This document shows positions 1 to 4,889 of a DNA stretch of 6,973 nt, in pieces. Both the position numbers and the translations under genes were made by a program. The stretch covers positions 1 to 6,973 of the forward strand of contig JAICRS010000161.1 of assembly GCA_025966335.1 (NCBI GenBank). Direction: 5' to 3'. The stretch comes from Nocardioidaceae bacterium. GTDB lineage: Bacteria > Actinomycetota > Actinomycetes > Propionibacteriales > Nocardioidaceae. The notes under the pieces are model-generated. The model saw nothing but the letters and a program-made list of their open reading frames with translations, was not told the DNA's origin and did not search any database. Position 1 is the stretch's first letter. Each line of letters begins with the position of its first letter.

Positions 1-110
1 CCGGATGCGTTGTCACCGATCTGGAGGGCGGCCCGGTCGGCACCAGCCCGACCGGCGTGCTCGCCGCCGCGGACCAGGAGACCCACGCCGCGCTGCTGGC
101 GATGATCTAG
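1..110 (+). CDS. Inositol monophosphatase-family protein, C-terminal end (partial)
   Basis: The reading frame is open from the left edge (first full codon at base 3) to a TAG at 108-110 and gives the last 35 residues of a protein whose start lies outside the window. The sequence begins GCVVTDLEGGPV and ends THAALLAMI. This fits the C-terminus of the inositol monophosphatase/bisphosphate-nucleotidase superfamily, where a 'G..VTD..G' strand is followed by a small-residue strand (here GVLAAAD) and a final helix starting with H..LL. Such enzymes hydrolyse inositol-1-phosphate or 3'-phosphoadenosine phosphates with Mg2+. The metal-binding motifs would lie upstream and cannot be seen, so the substrate cannot be assigned. 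The gene is convergent with the methyltransferase and separated from it by 31 bp that carry a hairpin. Confidence 0.65.
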   Translation, partial: GCVVTDLEGGPVGTSPTGVLAAADQETHAALLAMI

Positions 111-119
111 ACGACGATC

Positions 120-147
120 GACTGAGGACTGGCCACTCGGCTCAGTC
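120..147. terminator. Bidirectional hairpin terminator between convergent genes
   Basis: The arms GACTGAG (120-126) and CTCAGTC (141-147) are perfect 7-bp inverted repeats around a 14-base loop. They lie between the stop codon at 108-110 and the methyltransferase stop at 142-144, and the right arm overlaps that stop codon. There is no T-tract, as is common for actinobacterial terminators. A dual-use terminator is inferred from position and symmetry. Confidence 0.5.
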
Positions 148-894
148 CGGTTCGCAGATGTAGAGCTGGAGCGCCGCATCTGCGGTGAGTGGCGCACGCG
201 ACCAGTCGCCGAAGCGTTCAACAACCCGGAGACCGCCGAGCGAGAGCAGCAGCGGCAGCTCCTGGGGGAAGATGCTCCTGATCTCGAGCGGCGCGACAAG
301 GAAGTCGGCCTCGGTATCGGTCGAGAAGTACCACCTCCCGCGGGTCACCTGCGCGGCCGCGTCGTAGGTCTCCGCGACGTCGACATGCACTACGCCACGA
401 TCGGGATCCACGAACGACAACGCGTCGCGTCTACGTCGAACGCCGTCGGCCTGGGCAAGCATGCGCACGCTCGGGTTGAACACGTCGAAGATGAGCCGCG
501 CTCCGGGCGCCAGGTGCCTTCGCACCGACCGGAAGCAGTCCACCAAGTCCTCAGCCTCATGCAGATGGAGCAATGAATTCGCGGCGATGACCACGAGGTC
601 GAACGTTCGGCCCAGGTCGAACGCGCGCATGTCGCCCTGCACCCACTCCACCTCCACGCCGCGCTCGTCCGCCTTGCGCTGAGCCTCGGCAAGCATGTCC
701 GGCGAGAGCTCCAGGCCCGTGCACGGATGCCCGTCGGACGCGATCGGGATCAGCTTGTGTCCGGTGCCACACCCGAGTTCCAAGACACAACCGCCTTGCC
801 GATCGGCCTCGGCCCTATAGAAGTCGACGGCCTGTTCGCCTCCGTGGAACAACCGGTCGTACAACCGCGCATCGGAGTAGAACTGCTCGCTCAT
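142..894 (-). CDS. Class I SAM-dependent methyltransferase
   Basis: This predicted cytoplasmic methyltransferase has 250 aa from the preferred start. The Rossmann-fold SAM site is clear: motif I VLELGCGTG (residues 37-45), the acidic strand-2 end GLELSPDML (60-68), the motif II region QGDMRAFDL (86-94) and the strand-4 segment FDLVVIAANSLLHLH. After about residue 165 comes a beta-rich C-terminal part containing IRSIFPQELPLLL and GDW, typical of the Methyltransf_11/25-like small-molecule enzymes. The substrate cannot be inferred. Two in-frame ATGs exist. The one at 903 would leave only 1 base after the AAGGAG Shine-Dalgarno site (905-910), whereas the one at 894 has a 10-base spacer, so I choose 894. 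The gene lies 156 bp downstream of the EamA transporter stop on the same strand, which leaves room for its own promoter. Confidence 0.88.
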   Translation of the reverse strand: MSEQFYSDARLYDRLFHGGEQAVDFYRAEADRQGGCVLELGCGTGHKLIPIASDGHPCTGLELSPDMLAEAQRKADERGVEVEWVQGDMRAFDLGRTFDLVVIAANSLLHLHEAEDLVDCFRSVRRHLAPGARLIFDVFNPSVRMLAQADGVRRRRDALSFVDPDRGVVHVDVAETYDAAAQVTRGRWYFSTDTEADFLVAPLEIRSIFPQELPLLLSLGGLRVVERFGDWSRAPLTADAALQLYICEPD

Positions 895-904
895 GAGGCG
901 CATT

Positions 905-910
905 CTCCTT
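905..910 (-). promoter_or_regulatory. Shine-Dalgarno site that decides the methyltransferase start
   Basis: The minus strand reads AAGGAG here. The spacer to the ATG at 894 is 10 bases, against 1 base to the alternative ATG at 903. This supports the shorter protein. Confidence 0.7.
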
Positions 911-939
911 GCCGGATCTTGGGCAACCTGCCTACTCCG

Positions 940-997
940 TCGACAAGCACCTGGGCCGTTCTCGCGATCGGGCCGAGATCATTCCACGGCTTGTCGA
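940..997. repeat. 9-bp inverted repeat in the intergenic region between the EamA gene and the methyltransferase gene
   Basis: TCGACAAGC (940-948) and GCTTGTCGA (989-997) are perfect 9-bp inverted repeats separated by 40 bases. The loop itself contains GC-rich self-complementary stretches (GGGCC and GATC pairs). It lies between the EamA stop (1051) and the methyltransferase start (894), both on the minus strand. It could be the exporter's transcript end, a structured leader or a spaced operator pair. The sequence alone does not decide. Confidence 0.45.
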
Positions 998-1050
998 AGC
1001 GACCGCAGATCGGCATAGGAGCGGGCGTCCGGCTGGATAGGAACACCCAG

Positions 1051-2034
1051 TCAGGCGGGCGTGGGCAAGACCCGGGTGACGCCCCGCTCGCCGAGCTTCA
1101 CGACGACGACTCCGGCGAGGATCAGCAGTCCGCCGAAGAGCTGCACCAGACGCGGCAGCTCGTCGAGCATCAGCCAGGCGAAAACGATCGCGGCCACCAC
1201 CTCGAGCAGTGCGACGAACGACGCCAGCCGTGAACCCAGTCGACGCCCGGCGGCGATGCCCGTGGTGTAGGAGATCGCCGCGGTGACCAGCCCGAGGACG
1301 ACCAGCGGGATCCACCAGGCGAACGGCCGGCCGACGTACGTCGTGGGGGCGCTCGCGACCTCCATCGAGAGCAGCCCGATCGCACCGAGGAGCCCGAGCA
1401 CGAGGGTGCCGACCACGAGGCCACCCGCGGCCAGCGCCAGCGGCGGCAGGCCGTTGCTCTCGTCCGCTGAGATCACGAAGTACGACGCCGCGCCCACCAT
1501 CGCACCCAACGCCCAGAGCACGCCGGCCGTGCTGAGATCCGCCCCGGACAGCAGGTCGAGGACCAGGACCAGTCCGAGCACGGCGATTCCGGCCCCGAGC
1601 AGGGTCACCGGGCCGGGCCGTTGCCCGTGTCGCAGCCAGAGCCAGACGACCACCGCGGCCGGCGCGGTGTACTCGATGAGCAGGGCGGGACCCACCTGCA
1701 TGTGCGACACCGCCGAGAAGTAGCAGAACTGCGCGCCGGCGACCGCGAGGAGCCCGTAGAGCCCGATCAGGCCGGCGTTGCGCCGCACCAGGTGCCACCG
1801 GCCGCGCAGTGCCAGCGCCCCGAAGGGAGCGACGACCAGTGCGGCGAGCCCGATCCTGGCCAGGACCACGGCTCCGGCGCTCCAGCCGGTGTCGAGCAGA
1901 CCCCGCGCCAGCGGACCCGACATCCCGAAGGTCGTCGCGGACACGATCGCGAACGCCAACCCGCTGCCGAGCCGGGATCCTTCCGGCCGGCTGGGCAGCG
2001 GCCGTACCACGGCGTCATGGGCAAAAGCGGTCAT
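1051..2034 (-). CDS. EamA/DMT-superfamily transporter (probable metabolite exporter)
   Basis: The protein of 327 aa consists of two repeated EamA units of about five hydrophobic helices each, giving ten predicted membrane segments in total. It starts after a short hydrophilic N-terminus (residues 1-22). The first unit contains YFSAVSHMQVGPALLIEYTAP and the second SFVALLEVVAAIVFAWLMLDELP followed by GGLLILAGVVVV. These are the usual EamA signatures in which a conserved Glu sits in the penultimate helix pair. Length and layout match the RhtA/YdcZ-like drug/metabolite exporters; the substrate is unknown. The frame stays open upstream to 2379, but that extension is antisense to the CGNR gene and hydrophilic, so I start at the ATG at 2034. 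No Shine-Dalgarno site precedes it. A promoter placed almost at the ATG suggests a near-leaderless mRNA. It is divergent from the CGNR regulator, which probably controls it. Confidence 0.88.
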   Translation of the reverse strand: MTAFAHDAVVRPLPSRPEGSRLGSGLAFAIVSATTFGMSGPLARGLLDTGWSAGAVVLARIGLAALVVAPFGALALRGRWHLVRRNAGLIGLYGLLAVAGAQFCYFSAVSHMQVGPALLIEYTAPAAVVVWLWLRHGQRPGPVTLLGAGIAVLGLVLVLDLLSGADLSTAGVLWALGAMVGAASYFVISADESNGLPPLALAAGGLVVGTLVLGLLGAIGLLSMEVASAPTTYVGRPFAWWIPLVVLGLVTAAISYTTGIAAGRRLGSRLASFVALLEVVAAIVFAWLMLDELPRLVQLFGGLLILAGVVVVKLGERGVTRVLPTPA

Positions 2035-2039
2035 GGGCC

Positions 2040-2067
2040 ATGACGCTACGCCCGCTGGGGGTAACAT
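2040..2067 (+). promoter_or_regulatory. Promoter of the CGNR regulator gene, leaderless
   Basis: A -10 element TAACAT (2062-2067) is followed by six bases and then the GTG start at 2074, so the predicted transcription start coincides with the start codon. A weaker -35 (ATGACG, 2040-2045, 4 of 6 consensus bases) lies 16 bases upstream. The element overlaps the transporter's -35. The palindrome ACATGT (2064-2069) sits at the crossing point and is a possible operator. Confidence 0.5.
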
Positions 2068-2072
2068 GTCAA
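2043..2072 (-). promoter_or_regulatory. Promoter of the EamA transporter, near-leaderless
   Basis: The minus strand carries a perfect -35 TTGACA (2072-2067), an 18-base spacer, and a -10 TAGCGT (2048-2043) matching TANNNT. The expected transcription start is about 2036, one or two bases from the ATG at 2034. The -35 overlaps the -10 of the divergent CGNR promoter. Confidence 0.6.
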
Positions 2073-2073
2073 T

Positions 2074-2613
2074 GTGGTTTTCACTCATGACACCGAGTAC
2101 TCGCTGCAGGCAGCCGTGGCGCTCGCGAACAGCGAGCTTCCACCGGACACGTTGACGACGATCGAGCAGCTCGACGAGTGGTACGCCGGCTTCGGCTACA
2201 CCGGCCGGCGCGACCACGACAAGGCCGAGCTGGAGGCACTGCGCGCGCTCCGGCCGACGCTGCGCGAGCTGCTCACCAGCGACCGTGACGACGCGGCCCG
2301 GCTGGTCAACGCGATGCTCGCCGAGGCCCGCGCCCTTCCCCAGCTGGTGCGCCACGAGCCGTTCGACTGGCACGTCCACGCGGTCTCACCCGACGCCGCA
2401 CTCGTCACCCGGATCACCGTCGAGACGGCGATGGCGATGAGCGACGTGATCCGTGCCGATGAGCTCTCCCGACTGGGGGTCTGCGCCGACGACGACTGCA
2501 ACGGCATCGTCCTGGACCTGTCGCGGAACCGGTCGCGACGGTTCTGCAGCACCGCCTGTGGCAACCGCAACGCGGTCGCGGCCTACCGCGCCCGGCAGGC
2601 CTCGGGCAGCTGA
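2074..2613 (+). CDS. CGNR zinc-finger (ABATE-type) transcription regulator
   Basis: This 179-aa protein is the usual length for the family. It has an N-terminal alpha-helical ABATE-type region (about residues 1-125, beginning FTHDTEYSLQAAVALAN, probably a ligand-sensing or stress-related domain). The C-terminal CGNR zinc finger has cysteines at 137, 142, 158 and 162, with the signature CGNR at 162-165 followed by a basic helix NAVAAYRARQ. The GTG at 2074 is the only usable start: an in-frame TAA lies at 2062 and no Shine-Dalgarno site is present, which fits a leaderless transcript. The gene is divergent from the EamA exporter, so a plausible role is local, probably autoregulatory, control of that exporter. 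The inducing signal is unknown. Confidence 0.88.
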   Translation: MVFTHDTEYSLQAAVALANSELPPDTLTTIEQLDEWYAGFGYTGRRDHDKAELEALRALRPTLRELLTSDRDDAARLVNAMLAEARALPQLVRHEPFDWHVHAVSPDAALVTRITVETAMAMSDVIRADELSRLGVCADDDCNGIVLDLSRNRSRRFCSTACGNRNAVAAYRARQASGS

Positions 2614-2630
2614 GACCGCTTTCGGTGCAC

Positions 2631-2669
2631 AGCCGGCCGGCTCGGACTGCTCGTCCCCAGCCGACGAGC
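2631..2669 (+). terminator. Tandem hairpins after the CGNR gene
   Basis: Eighteen bases after the CGNR stop lies the perfect 12-bp palindrome AGCCGGCCGGCT (2631-2642). It is followed by a stem of GCTCGTC (2649-2655) with GACGAGC (2663-2669) and a 7-base loop. There is no T-tract. Position and stability suggest transcript termination or 3'-end protection. Confidence 0.5.
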
Positions 2670-2699
2670 TGCCTCTCGAACCCGGCCGCTGGAGCGCCA

Positions 2700-2728
2700 T
2701 AGGTTCACCTCAGTCCATACCGAGGGGG
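2700..2728 (+). promoter_or_regulatory. Putative -10 and Shine-Dalgarno site of the 199-aa membrane protein gene
   Basis: TAGGTT (2700-2705) matches the actinobacterial TANNNT -10, and the expected start is near 2712. No convincing -35 is seen. A purine-rich Shine-Dalgarno site GAGGGGG (2722-2728) lies 7 bases before the ATG at 2736. It favours that ATG over the out-of-frame ATG at 2729. Confidence 0.4.
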
Positions 2729-2735
2729 ATGCCCG

Positions 2736-3335
2736 ATGACGAAGCTCAGGTTCGGCCGCTTCAAGAACAGCTGGTTTGGTCTCGTGGTGGGGATCGTGAT
2801 CGGTCTGCTGGTCGGGATGCTCGTGTTCGGGCTGCCCGACCGGGCCGACGGCGCCGAGCCGACCCGGAGGACGGCGAGCGTGGAACCGAAGGAGATGGCG
2901 CCGTGCGGGTCCGACTACAACTGCCGCTCCGCGCAGGGACATCGCACCGCGTTCCGGGACGGCTACTACGGCAAGCTGCGGGCGAAGCGGAGGATCGACT
3001 ATCCCAGGGTCGCGATGAGGAAGGTGCGGCGGAAGGCCAGTGCGACGTGGCGACGTGACCACACCCGGCGTACGGCCGGCCGGTTCGACTGGCACGAGAC
3101 CAGGCGTGCCATGGTGCGAAACGACACCTGCGTCAGCAACGGCTTCTTCACCGACAAGATGGCCTGCGTCGACGGGATCCGCCGGATCGAGCGGACCGAC
3201 GTCTGGAAGAAGCACGAGATGCGGATCCTCTACTGCGCCGGCGGGTCGATCGCGGTCGGGCTCCTGACCCGGACCGGACTGCTCGGCATCGGTGCAGGGG
3301 CAGCCTTCTGCTACTGGGGCTTCTACGTCGACTGA
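2736..3335 (+). CDS. Hypothetical basic membrane protein with a glycine-zipper helix
   Basis: I do not recognise this 199-aa protein. The N-terminus is basic and runs into one hydrophobic helix (about residues 13-33). In that helix glycines recur every fourth residue (G15, G19, G23, G27), a glycine-zipper pattern associated with helix packing. A signal-peptide reading is possible, with a weak cleavage region near ADGA (37-40). Residues 80-128 are strongly basic (for example KLRAKRR and RKVRRK). Six cysteines occur at 57, 63, 132, 144, 167 and 192, which would allow disulfides if exported. A second hydrophobic, glycine-rich segment spans about 165-196, close to the C-terminus. The start is supported by a good Shine-Dalgarno site. 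The upstream CGNR gene ends with hairpins, so this gene is probably transcribed alone. Confidence 0.75.
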   Translation: MTKLRFGRFKNSWFGLVVGIVIGLLVGMLVFGLPDRADGAEPTRRTASVEPKEMAPCGSDYNCRSAQGHRTAFRDGYYGKLRAKRRIDYPRVAMRKVRRKASATWRRDHTRRTAGRFDWHETRRAMVRNDTCVSNGFFTDKMACVDGIRRIERTDVWKKHEMRILYCAGGSIAVGLLTRTGLLGIGAGAAFCYWGFYVD

Positions 3336-3362
3336 CCGTGCGTCGCCCGCTCGCCGCCATGC

Positions 3363-3376
3363 GCCGCCCGAGCGGC
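3363..3376 (+). terminator. Small hairpin downstream of the 199-aa membrane protein gene
   Basis: GCCGC (3363-3367) and GCGGC (3372-3376) form a 5-bp stem with a CCGA loop, 28 bases after the stop codon. It is weak and has no T-tract. The larger palindromes from 3400 onward may serve as the real transcript end. Confidence 0.25.
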
Positions 3377-3399
3377 CTGAGCCGCCCGCGCACCAACAA

Positions 3400-3475
3400 G
3401 TCACGGTGACCGGCTCACGCGCCTGCTTCGAAATTTTCGTACAGGAGTCGGTCACGGTGACCGGTTCCTGCACGA
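3400..3475. repeat. Alternating palindromic repeat array upstream of benE
   Basis: The 14-mer GTCACGGTGACCGG occurs twice (3400-3413 and 3451-3464, 51 bp apart), and its GTCAC/GTGAC core is itself a palindrome. The second copy is the centre (base 3456) of a 39-bp extended palindrome, 3437-3475. Of its 19 base-pair positions, 16 are Watson-Crick, two would be G-U in RNA and one is mismatched (A3441/C3471). The left arm of that palindrome also pairs with 3406-3433 through CGAAA/TTTCG (3429-3439), CCTG/CAGG and GTGACCG/CGGTCAC, giving a second, mutually exclusive hairpin. The half-unit GTGACCG-n-CCTG-n-CGA therefore occurs three times with alternating orientation. Possible roles are an operator array, an attenuator-like switch, a terminator or a dispersed palindromic element. 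Confidence 0.7.
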
Positions 3476-3509
3476 CACGGGTCAAGGGGACTACGAGCTG
3501 AGACGATCC

Positions 3510-3524
3510 CCGGTTGCGAACCGG
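3510..3524. promoter_or_regulatory. Palindrome upstream of benE, putative operator
   Basis: CCGGTTGCGAACCGG has 6-bp perfect arms around GCG. If benE transcription starts at its GTG (3555), this site covers about -45 to -31, a position where regulators commonly bind. No cognate regulator gene is in the window. Operator function is inferred. Confidence 0.4.
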
Positions 3525-3539
3525 TGGTCCGTCGATCGG

Positions 3540-3561
3540 CGAGACTGTCGTCTCGTGAGAC
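3540..3561. promoter_or_regulatory. benE -10 region embedded in overlapping inverted repeats at the start codon
   Basis: CGAGAC (3540-3545) pairs with GTCTCG (3550-3555), and the same GTCTC (3550-3554) can instead pair with GAGAC (3557-3561). The hexamer GACTGT (3543-3548), six bases before the GTG start, is a plausible weak -10 for a leaderless transcript. No Shine-Dalgarno site is present. The repeats may be an operator over the promoter or a hairpin at the translation start. Confidence 0.4.
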
Positions 3562-4814
3562 CACTTTCGAGGGAACGGCTGATCGAGCGCCCGGCACGGC
3601 GGAGACCGAGCGGGCGCGACGTTGCCGGCGACTTCGGCACGACGTACGCAGTCAACGGGCTGATCGGGCTGGTGTTCGCCACCACGGGCCCGCTGGCCAT
3701 CATCCTTGCCGTCGGCACGCGCGGCGGACTCTCCCAGGCCGAGCTGGCGTCGTGGATCTTCGGCTCCTACGCGTTGTCGGGTGTGCTCACCGTGATCGCC
3801 AGCTGGGTCTACCGGCAGCCGATGAGCTTCTTCTGGACGATTCCGGGCACCGTCCTGGTCGGCCCGGCACTCGATCACCTGAGCTGGGCCGAGGTGGTCG
3901 GCGCGTTCCTGGCCACCGGAGTGCTCATGCTGCTGCTCGGGCTGACCGGCTGGGTCCGCCGGGTGATGGACCTGCTGCCGATGCCGATCGTGATGGCGAT
4001 GGTCGCCGCCGTGTTCCTGCGGTTCGGCATCGACCTGGTGCTGGCGCTGGTCGACGACCCGGTGGTGGCGGTCCCGATGGTGGTCGCGTTCCTGGCGCTC
4101 AGCACGTACGCCGCCGTGAGCCGGCGGATCCCGCCGATCCTCGGCGCGCTGGTGGTCGGTGCGGTCGCGGTCGCACTGGCGGGTTCCTTCGACCCCGTTG
4201 CGGGTGAGTCGACGTGGCTGGTGCAGCCGGTGTTCACCACGCCCGACTTCTCGTGGCCGGCGATGGTCGAGCTGGTCGTCCCGCTCGCGATCACCGTCCT
4301 GGTGGTCCAGAACGGCCAGGGTGTCGCGGTGCTGCGCCAGGCGGGGCACGAGCCGCCGGTCAACGCGATCACTATCGGCTGTGGCGCATGGTCGGTGATG
4401 AGCGCCCTGGTCGGGGCTGTCTCGACGTGCCTGACCGGACCGACGAACGCGCTGCTGACCGCGTCGGGTGAGCGGAGCCGGCACTACACGGCCGGGATCT
4501 TCTGCGGTGTGCTGGCGATCGTGTTCGGCGTCTTCGCCCCGCTGTTCACCGGACTGATGCTGGCCACGCCCACCGCGTTCATCGCGGCGCTCGGTGGGCT
4601 GGCGATGCTCCGGGCACTCCAGGGCTCGTTCATCACCGCCTTCGGCGGCAGGTTCACCCTCGGTGCGCTGGTGACCTTCCTGGTGACCGTCGCCGACGTG
4701 CAGGTGCTGAACATCGGCGCCGCCTTCTGGGGCCTGGTCGCCGGCTACCTGGTCTCCCGGTTGATGGAGCCCGAGGACTTCCACCAGCGGCCCTCGGGGG
4801 GACGCGCCGGCTGA
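3555..4814 (+). CDS. benE: BenE-family benzoate/aromatic acid:H+ symporter
   Basis: This inner-membrane permease of 419 aa has about 12 hydrophobic segments. By analogy with characterised BenE members it is predicted to import benzoate or a related aromatic carboxylate with protons. Family hallmarks that I can align by eye with E. coli YdcO are the TTPDFSW segment (228-234), a QN pair followed by GVAVLRQAGHEPPVN (252-270) and GAAFWGLVAG near the C-terminus (388-397). A basic N-terminal stretch of about 25 residues precedes the first membrane helix, making it slightly longer than YdcO. GTG 3555 is the only plausible start: no alternative start codon lies in frame before helix 1, and none lies upstream back to 3480. 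The upstream region carries several palindromes, suggesting regulated expression. The aryl-acid ligase and dehydrogenase encoded about 0.9 kb further on fit import of a substrate for activation. The true substrate is not shown. Confidence 0.88.
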   Translation: MRPLSRERLIERPARRRPSGRDVAGDFGTTYAVNGLIGLVFATTGPLAIILAVGTRGGLSQAELASWIFGSYALSGVLTVIASWVYRQPMSFFWTIPGTVLVGPALDHLSWAEVVGAFLATGVLMLLLGLTGWVRRVMDLLPMPIVMAMVAAVFLRFGIDLVLALVDDPVVAVPMVVAFLALSTYAAVSRRIPPILGALVVGAVAVALAGSFDPVAGESTWLVQPVFTTPDFSWPAMVELVVPLAITVLVVQNGQGVAVLRQAGHEPPVNAITIGCGAWSVMSALVGAVSTCLTGPTNALLTASGERSRHYTAGIFCGVLAIVFGVFAPLFTGLMLATPTAFIAALGGLAMLRALQGSFITAFGGRFTLGALVTFLVTVADVQVLNIGAAFWGLVAGYLVSRLMEPEDFHQRPSGGRAG

Positions 4815-4853
4815 GCCGGAGGACGTCCGTCTGCCGGTGCGGGACCTTCGTCT

Positions 4854-4883
4854 CTAGGCCGCGTCCCGGCCCGTACCTAGCCT
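4854..4883 (+). promoter_or_regulatory. Leaderless promoter of the GNAT gene with inverted CTAGG repeats
   Basis: TAGCCT (4878-4883) is followed by exactly six bases and the ATG at 4890, the TANNNT-N6-start spacing of leaderless actinobacterial genes. No Shine-Dalgarno site and no good -35 are present. CTAGG (4854-4858) and CCTAG (4876-4880) are inverted and flank the -35 to -10 interval, so a regulator might bind here. Confidence 0.4.
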
Positions 4884-4889
4884 CGGTTC

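Noticed and set aside
932..1798. 288-codon minus-strand frame overlapping the transporter
   Set aside because: It is an out-of-frame shadow of the EamA gene with Arg/Ala/Gly-rich composition and no membrane segments.
2035..2379. 115-residue N-terminal extension of the EamA transporter frame
   Set aside because: It runs antisense through the CGNR gene, is hydrophilic with no EamA similarity, and a promoter with a perfect TTGACA lies just before the ATG at 2034.
3400..3475. Short CRISPR array or parS centromere site
   Set aside because: There are only two direct 14-mers plus an inverted copy with unequal spacing and no cas genes. The sequence does not match the parS palindrome TGTTTCACGTGAAACA.
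3292..3501. 69-codon plus-strand frame over the palindromic repeats, with VTVTGS twice
   Set aside because: The repeated peptide simply reflects the duplicated GTCACGGTGACCGG DNA. The frame has no Shine-Dalgarno site, overlaps the 199-aa gene and has no domain.
2583..4784. 733-codon open frame on the minus strand
   Set aside because: It is antisense to the 199-aa membrane protein and benE. It is full of low-complexity His/Arg/Asp/Gln/Gly composition and has no recognisable domain. Long stop-free antisense frames are expected in very GC-rich DNA.
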